Assembly: GCA_947500135.1 (NCBI GenBank)
Contig: CANMQX010000001.1
Location: forward strand, 186,001-250,000
Reading direction: 5' to 3'
Length of the DNA: 64,000 bases
Origin: an uncultured Paracoccaceae bacterium
GTDB lineage: Bacteria > Pseudomonadota > Alphaproteobacteria > Rhodobacterales > Rhodobacteraceae
The notes under the pieces were generated by a model. It was not told the origin of the DNA, ran no database searches, and saw only the letters and a list, made by a program, of their open reading frames with translations. Below are positions 32,155-41,575 of this stretch, piece by piece; position 1 is the first letter of the stretch; each line of letters starts with the position of its first letter. Position numbers and translations under genes: made by a program.

Positions 32155-33237
32155 ATGACCACATCCGGCGTTCTGGCCGATCATCAGATCAAGGCGATGA
32201 TATCGGATGGTGGGATTACCGCCACAGATCCGATTGCGCCTGAACAGATCCAGCCCGCCTCGCTTGATCTGCGACTGGGGGCCGTGGCCTACCGCGTCCG
32301 CGCCTCTTTTCTGGCCGGTCGGCAGCGTAAGGTCGCGGACAGGCTCGCCGACTTTCAGATGCATTCCATCAATCTTGAAAACGGGGCTGTGCTGGAAAAG
32401 GGCTGTGTCTATGTCGTCCCGCTAATGGAAAGCCTGTCGCTGCCCGCAGGCATGACAGCCGCTGCCAGCGCGAAATCCTCCATCGGACGGCTTGACCTGT
32501 TGACCCGCATCATCACCGATCACGGTGTCGAATTCGATCGGGTGCCAGAAGGCTACACAGGCCCGCTTTATGTAGAGATTTGTCCACGTTCCTTTTCTGT
32601 CGTCGCCCAGCAAGGGCAGATGCTGAACCAGATCATCTTTCGGCAGGGTAAGACCTTGATGTCAGACGATGAATTGCAGGCCTTGCATACACAGACGCCC
32701 ATTGTATCCGGTGATCCTGTGATCTCTGACGGTTTGGGTTTTTCGGTGGATTTACGGCCCAACGGCGGTGATCTGGTGGGATATCGGGCGAAGCCCCATA
32801 CCGGGGTGATCGACCTGTCAAAGCTGGGCCATTACGACCCAGATGAGTTCTGGGAACCGATCCATACCGATAAAGGATGGATCATCCTGGATCCCGGCGC
32901 GTTCTACATTCTTGTCAGCCGCGAGGCGATCGTCATCCCGCCCATGCAAGCTGCCGAAATGGCCCCTTATCTGGCGATGGTCGGTGAATTTCGGGTGCAT
33001 TATGCGGGATTCTTTGACCCCGGCTTCGGCTATGCCGCAGCTGGCGGCAGCGGATCACGCGGCGTGTTGGAAGTGCGCTGCCACGAAGCGCCGTTTGTGC
33101 TGGAACACGGCCAGGTCGTAGGACGATTGGTTTATGAAAACATGGCAGCGATGCCAGACGCGCTATATGGGCGAGAGATAAAATCGAACTATCAAGGCCA
33201 AGGCCTGAAACTGTCGAAACATTTCAGGTCACCGTAA
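32155..33237 (+). CDS. dcd: dCTP deaminase, long alphaproteobacterial form
   Basis: 360 residues, about twice the E. coli enzyme, as is normal for the alphaproteobacterial form (PF06559-like), which contains two dUTPase-fold halves. Visible are IQPASLDLRLG near residue 34, SAKSSIGRLDLLTRIITDHG with the Ser-Ser-x-Arg and catalytic region near 100-115, and VEICPRSFSV. It converts dCTP to dUTP for thymidylate synthesis. GGGGGAACC precedes the ATG. Confidence 0.93.
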   Translation: MTTSGVLADHQIKAMISDGGITATDPIAPEQIQPASLDLRLGAVAYRVRASFLAGRQRKVADRLADFQMHSINLENGAVLEKGCVYVVPLMESLSLPAGMTAAASAKSSIGRLDLLTRIITDHGVEFDRVPEGYTGPLYVEICPRSFSVVAQQGQMLNQIIFRQGKTLMSDDELQALHTQTPIVSGDPVISDGLGFSVDLRPNGGDLVGYRAKPHTGVIDLSKLGHYDPDEFWEPIHTDKGWIILDPGAFYILVSREAIVIPPMQAAEMAPYLAMVGEFRVHYAGFFDPGFGYAAAGGSGSRGVLEVRCHEAPFVLEHGQVVGRLVYENMAAMPDALYGREIKSNYQGQGLKLSKHFRSP

Positions 33238-33254
33238 CCCCGTCCTGTACGAGA

Positions 33255-33461
33255 TCAACGCATAAACCGTCCCATAAAACGCAGGCCACGCCGTGCACGG
33301 TGCGTATTATTGCGGGCTGATTGCGCGGCCTGCCGTTCTTCGGCAGTCATATCCTCCGGACGCTTACCGCCGCGCGTAGCCACATCAATACCGGCATTGA
33401 TGCCCTTACGCATCAACATCCGCATCGCCATGTTGATCAGTCGGTTCATGTTCATTTGCAC
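33255..33461 (-). CDS. Small basic conserved hypothetical protein
   Basis: 68 residues, Met/Arg-rich: MNRLINMAMRMLMRKGINAG, then a KRPEDMTAEERQAAQSAR helix and an Arg-rich end. No known domain is recognised. AGGAG lies upstream of a GTG at 33461; the ATG at 33455 is a possible alternative start. It is downstream of scpB on the same strand, where related genomes often carry tat genes, and may share that transcript. Probably real because of the ribosome-binding site and position. Confidence 0.6.
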   Translation of the reverse strand: MQMNMNRLINMAMRMLMRKGINAGIDVATRGGKRPEDMTAEERQAAQSARNNTHRARRGLRFMGRFMR

Positions 33462-33500
33462 ATCTCTCCTGTCATGGCCCTGCGCGGATGGCAGGAATGC

Positions 33501-34148
33501 CTATTCCTCGAAAAGCTCGGTCTGATCGTCATCATCTTCCGCATCCTCATCATCCTTTTCACCCAGCCCCGCAGCCCCGGGTGGCGGCCGGTTTTCCAGC
33601 AAACCAGCGGCACGCAACTCCTTCAGGCCCGGCAGATCGCGCGCATTCTCTAGCCCGAAATGGTCAAGGAACTCTTGCGTGACAACAAATGTCACCGGAC
33701 GGCCCGGCGTCATCTTGCGGCGGCCAAAACGAATCCACTCCATTTCGATCAGCTGATCAATTGTACCACGGCTGACGCTGACGCCCCGGATCTCTTCGAT
33801 CTCGGCCCGGGTGACGGGCTGATGATAGGCCACAATGGCCAGTGTTTCGATGGCTGCACGCGACAGCTTGCGCGTCTCGACCGTTTCCTTTTGCATCAAA
33901 AAGCCAAGGTCGGCAGCCGTGCGGATCGCCCAGGCATCCCCCACCTTGACCACATTGACGCCCCGCCCGTCATAGCGCTTGCGCAGATGCGCAATCGCCT
34001 CTGCCGGATCACAGCCATGCGGCATCCGGCCCGTCAGTTCCTTGACCGTGACCGGGTCTGCCGTGGCAAACAGGATCGCCTCGACCATGCGTTCCTGTTC
34101 GCCCATGGGCGGGGCTTCGAACAGGCTGTCGTTTTGTGGGTCACTCAT
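33501..34148 (-). CDS. scpB: Segregation and condensation protein B
   Basis: 215 residues. It contains two winged helices: VEAILFATADPVTVKELTGRMP and SRAAIETLAIVAYHQPVTRAEIEEIRGVSV with GTIDQLIEMEWI, the latter diagnostic of ScpB. An acidic tail (DDEDAEDDDD) ends it. ScpB binds the kleisin ScpA in the SMC complex that compacts the chromosome. Its start overlaps the end of scpA by eight bases. Confidence 0.94.
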   Translation of the reverse strand: MSDPQNDSLFEAPPMGEQERMVEAILFATADPVTVKELTGRMPHGCDPAEAIAHLRKRYDGRGVNVVKVGDAWAIRTAADLGFLMQKETVETRKLSRAAIETLAIVAYHQPVTRAEIEEIRGVSVSRGTIDQLIEMEWIRFGRRKMTPGRPVTFVVTQEFLDHFGLENARDLPGLKELRAAGLLENRPPPGAAGLGEKDDEDAEDDDDQTELFEE

Positions 34149-34935
34149 CCTTGGGGGCCTTCTTGCGGATTTGAATGGGCGCAAAAATGTCGCCTTGTCT
34201 GATCTCGATCTTGCCTTCCTTGGCCAGTTCCAGACTGGCGGCGAAGGTTGCGGCAGTGGTTGATCGCACACGTTGCGGATCGGCATTCCAACCGTCGGGC
34301 AGATAGCTGGAGATATCGGTCCAGTCACCGGCAAAACCGATCAGATGGCGCATCCGGTCCAGCGCCTGCTCCATCGTCATCACATGGGCGCGGTCCATCA
34401 CGAATGGCCGGAAATCGTCGCGGGTACGAATGCGGGCATAGCCTTGCATCAGATCGAGCAAGGTGGCCGTGTAGGTCACCTTGCGCACGCGCTGCACGTC
34501 CTCGGTGATGCCACGGGCAAAGAAATCACGACCCAGCTGGTCGCGCGCCATCAGCTTGGCTGCCGAATTGCGCATCGCCTCCAGCCGCTCCAGCTGAAAC
34601 GCCAGATGCGCGGCAAGTTCTTCACCGGTTGGTCCTTCTTCGCTTGGGTCAGGTGGCAGCAATAAACGTGATTTCAGGAAGGCCAGCCACGCCGCCATGA
34701 CCAGATAATCCGCCGCCAGCTCCAGTCTTAGCCGTTTGGCTTTTTCTACAAAGGCCAGATATTGTTCGGCCAAGGCAAGGATCGAAATCTGGCGCAGATC
34801 AACCTTTTGGGTCCGCGACAGGGTCAGCAACAGGTCAAGCGGCCCCTCATAGGCGCCCACATCCACGATCAAGGCTTCAGCGGCGACACGCTCGCTGACA
34901 CTCATCGTGTCTTCTTGAAACTCTTCGCCCTGCAT
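34141..34935 (-). CDS. scpA: Segregation and condensation protein A (kleisin)
   Basis: 264 residues. EGPLDLLLTLSRTQKVDLRQISI near residue 30 is the kleisin N-terminal motif that contacts the SMC neck; ADYLVMAAWLAFLKSRLLLP follows. The C-terminal winged helix (AASLELAKEGKIEIRQ) binds the SMC head. AAGGGG precedes the ATG. It is co-directional with nagZ (8 bases) and overlaps scpB. Confidence 0.94.
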   Translation of the reverse strand: MQGEEFQEDTMSVSERVAAEALIVDVGAYEGPLDLLLTLSRTQKVDLRQISILALAEQYLAFVEKAKRLRLELAADYLVMAAWLAFLKSRLLLPPDPSEEGPTGEELAAHLAFQLERLEAMRNSAAKLMARDQLGRDFFARGITEDVQRVRKVTYTATLLDLMQGYARIRTRDDFRPFVMDRAHVMTMEQALDRMRHLIGFAGDWTDISSYLPDGWNADPQRVRSTTAATFAASLELAKEGKIEIRQGDIFAPIQIRKKAPKDE

Positions 34936-34943
34936 CGGACCCC

Positions 34944-35933
34944 TTAGCTCAGTAGCGCTGCAAGTTCCGCTTCTAGGCCCGGGATGTCAATGTGTTCAGG
35001 GGGCTTTCGCTGCGCCAAGGCGCGATTTGCGCGGGTCTGCGCCGCCCCTGTCATATCGCCAGAGGCACCCGCCACGGCCTGCATTTCATCAGGCCGCCCG
35101 TTGCAATGCAGGTTGATGTCGCAGCCTGCTTTCATGGCGGCCGTGGCACGTTCGGCGATGGTGCCTGACAGCGCCTCCATCGACAGATCATCGGTCATCA
35201 AAAGCCCGTCAAAGCCGATATCCTCCCGGATCACCTGTATCATCCGGGGCGAGGTGGTGGCAGGCGCATCGGGGTCAATATCGGTAAAGACGATATGCGC
35301 GGTCATTCCCATGGCGATACCGCTCAGCGCCTTGAAAGGGGCAAAATCATGACCCTCCAAATCCGCGCGATCGGCCCGCACGGTGGGCAAATCCTTGTGG
35401 CTGTCCACGGAGGCCTGCCCGTAGCCGGGAATATGTTTGACCACAGGCAGAACCCCGCCCGCCAGATGCGCGTCCGCACAGGTCTTGGCCGCCGCAACCA
35501 CCGTATCGGTATCCGCACCGTATAGCCGGTTCAGCAGCACGGGATGGGTGTCATCCTCCACCAGATCGGCCAGCGGGGCGCAGTTCACATCAATCCCGAC
35601 ATCATGCAATTCCGCCGCAATCAGCCGATTTCGGATCCATTGGGCGCGCATCGGATCGCTTGCCCGGCGCATTTGGTCCAAGGCAGGCAGGTATTCACGC
35701 CAATGCGGGCTGCGCATCCGCTGCACTCGTCCGCCTTCCTGATCAATCAGGATGGGCGCATCGCGCCCGACCGCATCGCGCAGTTCCGATGTCAGACGGC
35801 GCAACTGGTCGGGATTGTCGATATTGCGGGCAAACAGGATAAAGCCAAGCGGTTGTGTATCCTGAAAAAAAGCGCGTTCCCAACCGGTTACACCCTGCCC
35901 TTCAGGTCCAAGGATCGTGGCGTTCAGCGCCAT
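34944..35933 (-). CDS. nagZ: Beta-N-acetylhexosaminidase NagZ
   Basis: 329-residue glycoside hydrolase family 3 enzyme. IDQEGGRVQRM near residue 62, KHIPGYGQASVDSHKDLP near 160-177 (catalytic His of the DSH loop) and LLMTDDLSMEAL near 240 (Asp nucleophile) are diagnostic. It removes N-acetylglucosamine from anhydromuropeptides during cell-wall recycling. Family members usually read GHG where this one has GYG. It starts directly after the stop of the SPOR gene. Confidence 0.94.
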   Translation of the reverse strand: MALNATILGPEGQGVTGWERAFFQDTQPLGFILFARNIDNPDQLRRLTSELRDAVGRDAPILIDQEGGRVQRMRSPHWREYLPALDQMRRASDPMRAQWIRNRLIAAELHDVGIDVNCAPLADLVEDDTHPVLLNRLYGADTDTVVAAAKTCADAHLAGGVLPVVKHIPGYGQASVDSHKDLPTVRADRADLEGHDFAPFKALSGIAMGMTAHIVFTDIDPDAPATTSPRMIQVIREDIGFDGLLMTDDLSMEALSGTIAERATAAMKAGCDINLHCNGRPDEMQAVAGASGDMTGAAQTRANRALAQRKPPEHIDIPGLEAELAALLS

Positions 35934-36869
35934 TCAGTTGACTGTCACGGGCACACAATCGGCCCCTTCGGCGGCAAGCGCGGCACAGAACCGTTTTGCG
36001 GCCGCCCGGTCCTCAAACCCGCTGGCGCGCAGCCGATACCAAGTGCCGCTGCTTTGGTTGCTGACCTGAATGACCCGGTCGCGACCCCCGATCAACTGGG
36101 CAAAACGACCCTGCAAACGCTCCCACTCTGTCGCGGCAAGGGTTGGTGTCGGGAAGGCGCCAAGCTGCACCAGATTGGTGCCCGGGGCGAAGGTTTCGGT
36201 GCTAACGGCCACTTCCTGCGCATCTGCCGTCGCCGGAGCAGCAGCGGGCGCAGGTGCGGGTTGCGTCACGCGCAAGCTGGCGGGGCGCAGCGCCGGGCGC
36301 AAAGATGTAGCGACACCGGGGACGGAGCGTGCGATTGTCGCCGCCGTTTCTGTCGTCTCGTCCACATCAGCCAAGGGCGTGGTGCCTGCTGCGATCTGAT
36401 CGGCCAAAGCCAAAATCTCATCCGCGCTCAACGGGGCATTGTCGGGTTGCAGGGCCGTGGCATCACTTGCCGCAGCCGGGGCAATCTGTGCGGTTTCCTG
36501 CGGAATAATCTCATCCTCTTCGGCAAGCGGTTGCGCATCCAGGTCTTCCTGCGCAAGTCCCGGTGTTGACGGGGCCAAGACCAACCGGTCCTCCGGGCCG
36601 CCAGCTTCGCCCACGGCGGCCACTTCATTCACCGAAAGGCCGGTATGCCGGGCCACATCGCCGCCGGGATTATCGGGCAGCACCCGCATCTCACCTTCCA
36701 TGGCACGCACCACCGGGATGCCGCTGACATCACGCATGATCAGCTTGTAGCCCCAGAAACTGACGCCCACGATCAGGGCCAGCGACATCGCCGCCCCTGC
36801 GTAATTTACCAATAAACCTGTGCGCGATGCGCCGCCTGTTGGGGCGAACCCCTCATCATAAACTGCCAT
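35934..36869 (-). CDS. SPOR-domain inner-membrane protein
   Basis: 311 residues. One transmembrane helix (near residues 18-40), a long acidic Ala/Pro-rich periplasmic linker, and a C-terminal SPOR domain (NLVQLGAFPTPTLAATEWERL to the end) that binds denuded glycan at the septum. GAGG lies seven bases before the ATG at 36867-36869; an in-frame ATG at 36911 would add 14 basic residues. The position between argS and nagZ is standard in Rhodobacterales. A cell-division role is inferred from the domain. Confidence 0.88.
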   Translation of the reverse strand: MAVYDEGFAPTGGASRTGLLVNYAGAAMSLALIVGVSFWGYKLIMRDVSGIPVVRAMEGEMRVLPDNPGGDVARHTGLSVNEVAAVGEAGGPEDRLVLAPSTPGLAQEDLDAQPLAEEDEIIPQETAQIAPAAASDATALQPDNAPLSADEILALADQIAAGTTPLADVDETTETAATIARSVPGVATSLRPALRPASLRVTQPAPAPAAAPATADAQEVAVSTETFAPGTNLVQLGAFPTPTLAATEWERLQGRFAQLIGGRDRVIQVSNQSSGTWYRLRASGFEDRAAAKRFCAALAAEGADCVPVTVN

Positions 36870-36943
36870 CTTTTGCCTCACCGCCCGTGCCGTTTTCGGC
36901 TTATGGGTCATGTTAGAACTGCTCGTCCCCCGGCAATGGCGCG

Positions 36944-38686
36944 TTATCGCATCTCTTCCGCCGGAGTGACCCCAAGAATACCCAATCCATGCGAAATAAC
37001 AATTGCCGTGGCCCGGATCAGCGCAATTTTCGCCTGTGTTGTTTCTGAGTCACCCTCTTGCAGGAAGCGCAGCGACGTGTCGTCATTGCCCTTGTTCCAA
37101 AGCGCGTGCAGTTCCGAGGCAAGATCATACAGGTAGAATGCGATCCGGTGCGGCTCGTGGCCTTTGGCGGCAATCTCGACCAAGCGCGGCCATTCGGCGA
37201 GCTTTTTGGCCAAGGACAATTCGGCCTCGTGCCCCAGCTTCGTCAGATCGGCATCTGTCAGCGTCGCATCATCCACGGCGACCCCTGCCTCCTGCGCCTT
37301 GCGCAGCACCGAATTGACCCGCGCATGGGCGTATTGGACGTAAAAGACCGGGTTATCCTTGGACTGTTCTAGCACCTTGTCAAAATCGAAATCCAACGGC
37401 GCGTCGTTCTTGCGCGTCAGCATATGGAACCGGGTCACATCAGGCCCTACCTGATCCACCACATCGCGCAGGGTGACAAAGGTCCCCGCCCGTTTCGACA
37501 TCTTGAACGGATCGCCGTTCTTATACAGCTTCACCAGCTGCGTCAGCTTCACATCCAGCGGCACCTTGCCATCGGACAGGGCCGACACAGCCGCCTTCAT
37601 CCGTTTGACATAGCCGCCGTGATCGGCGCCAAACACATCAATCAACTGATCAAAGCCGCGCTGCACCTTGTCATAATGATAGGCAATGTCAGGGGCAAAG
37701 TAGGTCCATGACCCATCCGACTTCTTCACCGGGCGATCCACGTCATCGCCATGTTCGGTGGATTTGAACAATGTCTGTTCACGCGGCTCCCAATCTTCGG
37801 GCATCTTGCCTTTGGGGGGCTCCAGCACGCCCTGGTAAATCAGGCCCTTCTCATCCAGCTCATCAATCGCTTTTTCGATCAACCCTGTGCCGTACAGCGA
37901 CTTTTCGGAAAAGAAGTTGTCCATCGTCACGCCAAGCTGGGCCAGATCCTCGCGGATCAGGTTCATCATCGCATCCGTGGCGAATTCACGGATGTCTGCC
38001 AGCCAGAACTGTTCACCCTTGTCGACAAAGGCATCCCCGACCTCGTCCTTTAACGCCTGACCGACCGGGATCAGATAGTCGCCGGGATAGGTGCCATCCT
38101 CAAATGCGACCTCCTGACCGTGCGCCTCCAGATACCGCAGATAGACTGACCGGGCGAGCACATCGACCTGCGCGCCGCCATCATTGATGTAATATTCCTT
38201 GGTGACGTCAAAGCCCGCATAGTCCAGCAGCCGCGCCAGCGCATCGCCAAAGACGGCGCCCCGTGTATGGCCAACATGCAGTGGGCCGGTCGGGTTGGCC
38301 GAAACATACTCGACCATCATCTTCTGCCCCTGCCCCAGGGCCGACTGCCCAAATCCCCGATCGGCCAGTGCGGCCTTCACAACGCCCTGCCACATGGTCG
38401 GGTCCAGCCGCATGTTCAGAAAACCGGGGCCAGCCACCTCTGCCGCAGTGATGCGCGGGTCGGCCTGCAACCGTTCGGCCAGCGCCTCGGCAATCGAGCG
38501 CGGGTTCATCTTCGCCGGTTTGGCCAGCACCATGGCCGCATTCGTCGCCATATCGCCATGGCCCGCGTCGCGGGGTGGTTCAACCGTGATAGCAGCGGTG
38601 GCCAGACCGTCAGGCAACGTGCCCGCGGCAGTCAAGTCGGCAATACTGGACAAGACAAGGTTACGGATATCGGTGAAGAGGTTCAT
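36944..38686 (-). CDS. argS: Arginyl-tRNA synthetase
   Basis: 580 residues. The class I HIGH box reads HVGHTRG near residue 130 and the KMSK box is intact (KMSKRAG near 395). [13 protein letters not shown] and the [11 protein letters not shown] block confirm ArgRS. The C-terminal anticodon domain ends with [13 protein letters not shown]. The start at 38686 (MNLFTDIRN) lacks a strong ribosome-binding site. It is the first gene of the argS-SPOR-nagZ-scpA-scpB run. Confidence 0.97.
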   Translation of the reverse strand: MNLFTDIRNLVLSSIADLTAAGTLPDGLATAAITVEPPRDAGHGDMATNAAMVLAKPAKMNPRSIAEALAERLQADPRITAAEVAGPGFLNMRLDPTMWQGVVKAALADRGFGQSALGQGQKMMVEYVSANPTGPLHVGHTRGAVFGDALARLLDYAGFDVTKEYYINDGGAQVDVLARSVYLRYLEAHGQEVAFEDGTYPGDYLIPVGQALKDEVGDAFVDKGEQFWLADIREFATDAMMNLIREDLAQLGVTMDNFFSEKSLYGTGLIEKAIDELDEKGLIYQGVLEPPKGKMPEDWEPREQTLFKSTEHGDDVDRPVKKSDGSWTYFAPDIAYHYDKVQRGFDQLIDVFGADHGGYVKRMKAAVSALSDGKVPLDVKLTQLVKLYKNGDPFKMSKRAGTFVTLRDVVDQVGPDVTRFHMLTRKNDAPLDFDFDKVLEQSKDNPVFYVQYAHARVNSVLRKAQEAGVAVDDATLTDADLTKLGHEAELSLAKKLAEWPRLVEIAAKGHEPHRIAFYLYDLASELHALWNKGNDDTSLRFLQEGDSETTQAKIALIRATAIVISHGLGILGVTPAEEMR

Positions 38687-38836
38687 GTCATCGGGCCTAT
38701 TGTTATGGCCCCGATGTATCACCCCGCGCGCCCGCGTCAATCAATGGGACACCGCAAACCGCCGATTGATTGGGATCAATGCGCGCTCCGGCATTGCAGA
38801 TTAGACAAGTCCGCGACCCAACGCCGGAGACTTCAT

Positions 38837-39355
38837 ATGCCCGCAGCAACCAACAAACCTGATCTGATCGCCGTCACGCAAAAGGAATACGCCAAACTGC
38901 AAAAGCTGATCGCGCCGCTTAATGAAGCGACGGCGATGCGCAAGGTCGATGACCTGTCGATCAAAGATATCATCGGGCACCGGGCGCATTGGATCAGCCT
39001 GTTTCTGGGCTGGTATCATGACGGGCAGGCAGGCAAAGAGGTCCATTTCCCAGCCTGCGGCTACAAATGGAACGAATTGCTCCGCTACAACGCCGCGCTG
39101 CGCGCCGCACAGGCAGATATGTCTTGGGCGGAGACCTGCGATCTGCTCGCAGCAAACACGACCAAACTGCTGGATTTCATGGAAAACCACGACGACGCGG
39201 CGCTATATTGCGCCCCGATGAAAGGGGCAAACAACCATTGGACAGCAGGACGCTGGGCCGAGGCCTCTGGCGCCAGCCATTTTCGGTCGGCTTCCAAATA
39301 TATCGGCAAAGCTGTCAAATCCGGCACCTCGCTCGTAAATGGCGTTCGGGATTGA
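38837..39355 (+). CDS. ClbS/DfsB-family four-helix-bundle protein
   Basis: 172 residues, all helical. The opening (LIAVTQKEYAKLQKLIAPL) and DIIGHRAHWISLFLGWYHDGQ, with GYKWNELLRYN following, match the DfsB/ClbS group of the DinB-like superfamily. ClbS protects E. coli from colibactin, but most members are uncharacterised. GGAGA is correctly spaced before the ATG at 38837. It is divergent from argS across 150 bases in which no other gene is seen. Confidence 0.8.
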   Translation: MPAATNKPDLIAVTQKEYAKLQKLIAPLNEATAMRKVDDLSIKDIIGHRAHWISLFLGWYHDGQAGKEVHFPACGYKWNELLRYNAALRAAQADMSWAETCDLLAANTTKLLDFMENHDDAALYCAPMKGANNHWTAGRWAEASGASHFRSASKYIGKAVKSGTSLVNGVRD

Positions 39356-39472
39356 ACCTGCTGAACTATTGCGCCCCGGCAAATGATCGCACATACCAAA
39401 GCGGAGTCTTCACGTCGTGCTAACTGCGCCACCCTGGGCTTGTGAAACAAATCGAACCTGCTAACTAGCGCC
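39350..39472 (-). repeat. tRNA-like repeated element of unknown nature
   Basis: On the minus strand three related blocks occur: GGCGCTAGTTAGCAGGTTCG (39472-39453), GGCGCAGTTAGCACGACG (39428-39411) and GGCGCAATAGTTCAGCAGGT with TCAATC (39374-39350). The first and third are 98 bp apart. GGCGCAGTTAGC resembles a tRNA D arm and AGCAGGTTCAATCC a T arm, but no acceptor stem or anticodon loop can be folded. It may be a tRNA remnant, a repeat or a structured RNA. Confidence 0.4.
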
Positions 39473-39499
39473 AACATGTTTTGAGGTCGACACGCTGCA

Positions 39500-39703
39500 A
39501 TGAAAAAGAGAATCATATCCTTTTGTCTGACCGCTGCTTTATCCGGCTGCACGGTCGCCGACCGCATCGAACCGGCAATCCCCGTGAGTGACGAACCAAC
39601 AGCCGTCGAAACTGCCGTGGGCGCTGGCGTAGCGGCGGTGCTGATATCTGCGGCAGTTCTGATGTTCGCTCTTGCCGCTGCGGTTAACGATGCCGCAGAC
39701 TAA
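39500..39703 (+). CDS. Small putative lipoprotein
   Basis: 67 residues. MKKRIISFCLTAALSGC is a lipoprotein signal with lipobox LSGC (Cys at residue 17). The mature part has an Ala/Val-rich hydrophobic helix near residues 40-62, so it may also span or insert in the membrane. No family is recognised. The ribosome-binding site is poor (GAGG about 14 bases upstream). It lies just after the tRNA-like element and is convergent with the antiporter gene. Confidence 0.55.
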   Translation: MKKRIISFCLTAALSGCTVADRIEPAIPVSDEPTAVETAVGAGVAAVLISAAVLMFALAAAVNDAAD

Positions 39704-39742
39704 GGAAAGCGTCCGTCAGGTAACGCTCCGAAACAGCCACCT

Positions 39743-41575
39743 CTAATCCCCCGGCGGCTGCTCTCCATCCGCTTCCTCTGGTGGGCGCAGCGCGATGATC
39801 CGTGTTTCTTTTCCCTCTTTGACATCCTCGTCCTTGCGGATCAGCCGGATATTTCCCCCCTGACCGATCTGTGCAAACAGATACGCCTCTGGCCGGGCGC
39901 TACGCCACTCGGCAAAGTCGTATTCCTCCGTTAACCCGGTCACCCGGAAGGTCCAGCCATCGCGTATCAGTCGCTCCATACCTGCATGGGTCTCCTCAGC
40001 GCCAAACTTGCGCCCGCCCAGTGTGCGGGGCAGTTGATGGCGGGAGCTTTCGCTTTTCTCGCGCATCACCTGAAACACGTTATCGCGCCCGAATTCCGGG
40101 GCCAGGTCGGTCGTGACCAGCGTGTTATAAGCGTCATTATCCGTCGCGGCGACCACAGTGGCATAGCTGACAAGCTCCACCCGTTCCTCTGCCGCCTCTG
40201 ACAATATGTCGCCGGAAAACGTGTTGATCCCTGCCCGGCGGGCCGCCCGCAAATGCCCAAAATTCGGATCGGTCATCAGCACAGGTACGTCCGCCTTCTG
40301 CAATGCTTCGGCAAAGGCTGTCGTCCAGTTTGACCCTCCAATGATAATCACACCCGGCGTATCGGCTCCGGTCAGCCCCAGCCAGCGTGCGAACGGGGCC
40401 AGCGTGAAGCCATGCAACACAACCGTCACCGCCACGAGCACAAAGGCCAGCGGCGCGATCTGACCAGCATCCTCAAACCCCAACGACAACAGCCGTTCGC
40501 CAAACAATCCGGCCACGGCCACCAGAACGACCCCTCGCGGTCCGGTCAGCGCGATCAGCAACTGTTCTTTGAACGGGATACCCGACCCCAACATCGACAC
40601 AAAGACCGTTAGCGGTCGCGCCACAAGGATGATGGCCAGCACGAAAACCACTGCCCGCCAGTCTAGTTTCTGCACCGCTTCCAAGTTCAGACCTGCTGCC
40701 AGCAGGATAAACACACCTGAGACCAGCAAAACGGTTGCATGTTCCTTGAACCGCCGTAACTCCGTGTAGCTGGGCAAATTGGCGTTGGCAATCACGATCC
40801 CCATGATCGTCACGGCCAGCAGCCCGCTTTCATGCAGTACCGAATCTGACACACCGAAAACAGCCAGTAGCAAGGCAAACAGCACCGGCACTTTCATATA
40901 TTCCGGCACCCAGCCGCGCTTGAATGCCCGCGCCAGCCCATACCCGGCAGCACCACCAAGGGCGGTGGCCACGGCGATACCAGTCAACAAATCCATGATG
41001 GCGGCATTCACCGTCGTTGCCGTATTCAGAACAAGCACAACTTCAAACGCCAGAACCGCCGCCAGCGCCCCGATGGGATCGTTGACGATGGCCTCCCATT
41101 GCAGCAAGGCGGCAGGTCGCTTGGACAGTCGCGCCGTGCGTAAAAGCGGCGCGATCACTGTGGGGCCCGTGACAATCATGATGCCACCAAACACAGCGGC
41201 ACTGGCCCAGCTAAGCCCCGCGGCATAATGCAGCGCCAGCGCGGAGGTCAGCCAACCCAGCGGGGCACCCACAAAGACCAGCCTTTTCACCCCAACGGCC
41301 GCATCATTCAACTTATGAAAGTTGAGCGTCAGCCCGCCTTCAAACAGGATGATTGCCACCGCGATGGATATCATCGGCCCCATCAACACGCCGATATCGC
41401 GGGCGGGGTCAAAGACCCCGAGCACCGGCCCAACCAGAATACCGGCCAAAAGCATCAGCACGATGGCAGGCATCCGCAACCGCCAGGCCAACCATTGTGA
41501 CCCAACCCCCAATGCGCCCACCAGCGCAAAAGCCATGACCGGGGCCATTGCCCCTGCTTGCGATTCAATTGCCAT
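39743..41575 (-). CDS. Monovalent cation:proton antiporter with RCK domain
   Basis: 610 residues. About 12 hydrophobic helices fill residues 1-390 (LLAGILVGPVLG, AIILFEGGLTLNFHKL, AIVNDPIGALAAVL with the conserved ND pair, GPRGVVLVAVAG). A cytoplasmic Rossmann domain follows (GVIIIGGSNWTTAFAEAL), as in TrkA-N/RCK regulators that bind NAD(H) or nucleotides. This is the CPA1/NhaP-like layout that exchanges Na+ or K+ for H+. AGGGG precedes the ATG, which lies inside the last codons of dgt (11-base overlap), so the two are translationally coupled. Confidence 0.88.
   Translation of the reverse strand: MAIESQAGAMAPVMAFALVGALGVGSQWLAWRLRMPAIVLMLLAGILVGPVLGVFDPARDIGVLMGPMISIAVAIILFEGGLTLNFHKLNDAAVGVKRLVFVGAPLGWLTSALALHYAAGLSWASAAVFGGIMIVTGPTVIAPLLRTARLSKRPAALLQWEAIVNDPIGALAAVLAFEVVLVLNTATTVNAAIMDLLTGIAVATALGGAAGYGLARAFKRGWVPEYMKVPVLFALLLAVFGVSDSVLHESGLLAVTIMGIVIANANLPSYTELRRFKEHATVLLVSGVFILLAAGLNLEAVQKLDWRAVVFVLAIILVARPLTVFVSMLGSGIPFKEQLLIALTGPRGVVLVAVAGLFGERLLSLGFEDAGQIAPLAFVLVAVTVVLHGFTLAPFARWLGLTGADTPGVIIIGGSNWTTAFAEALQKADVPVLMTDPNFGHLRAARRAGINTFSGDILSEAAEERVELVSYATVVAATDNDAYNTLVTTDLAPEFGRDNVFQVMREKSESSRHQLPRTLGGRKFGAEETHAGMERLIRDGWTFRVTGLTEEYDFAEWRSARPEAYLFAQIGQGGNIRLIRKDEDVKEGKETRIIALRPPEEADGEQPPGD

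Noticed and set aside
39350..39472. Calling the tRNA-like element a functional tRNA gene
   Set aside because: No acceptor stem pairing and no seven-base anticodon loop could be found by eye.
39085..39567. 160-codon reverse open frame containing VAQLARREDSALV
   Set aside because: This kind of peptide arises when tRNA-like sequence is translated; it covers the DfsB-like gene and the tRNA-like element.
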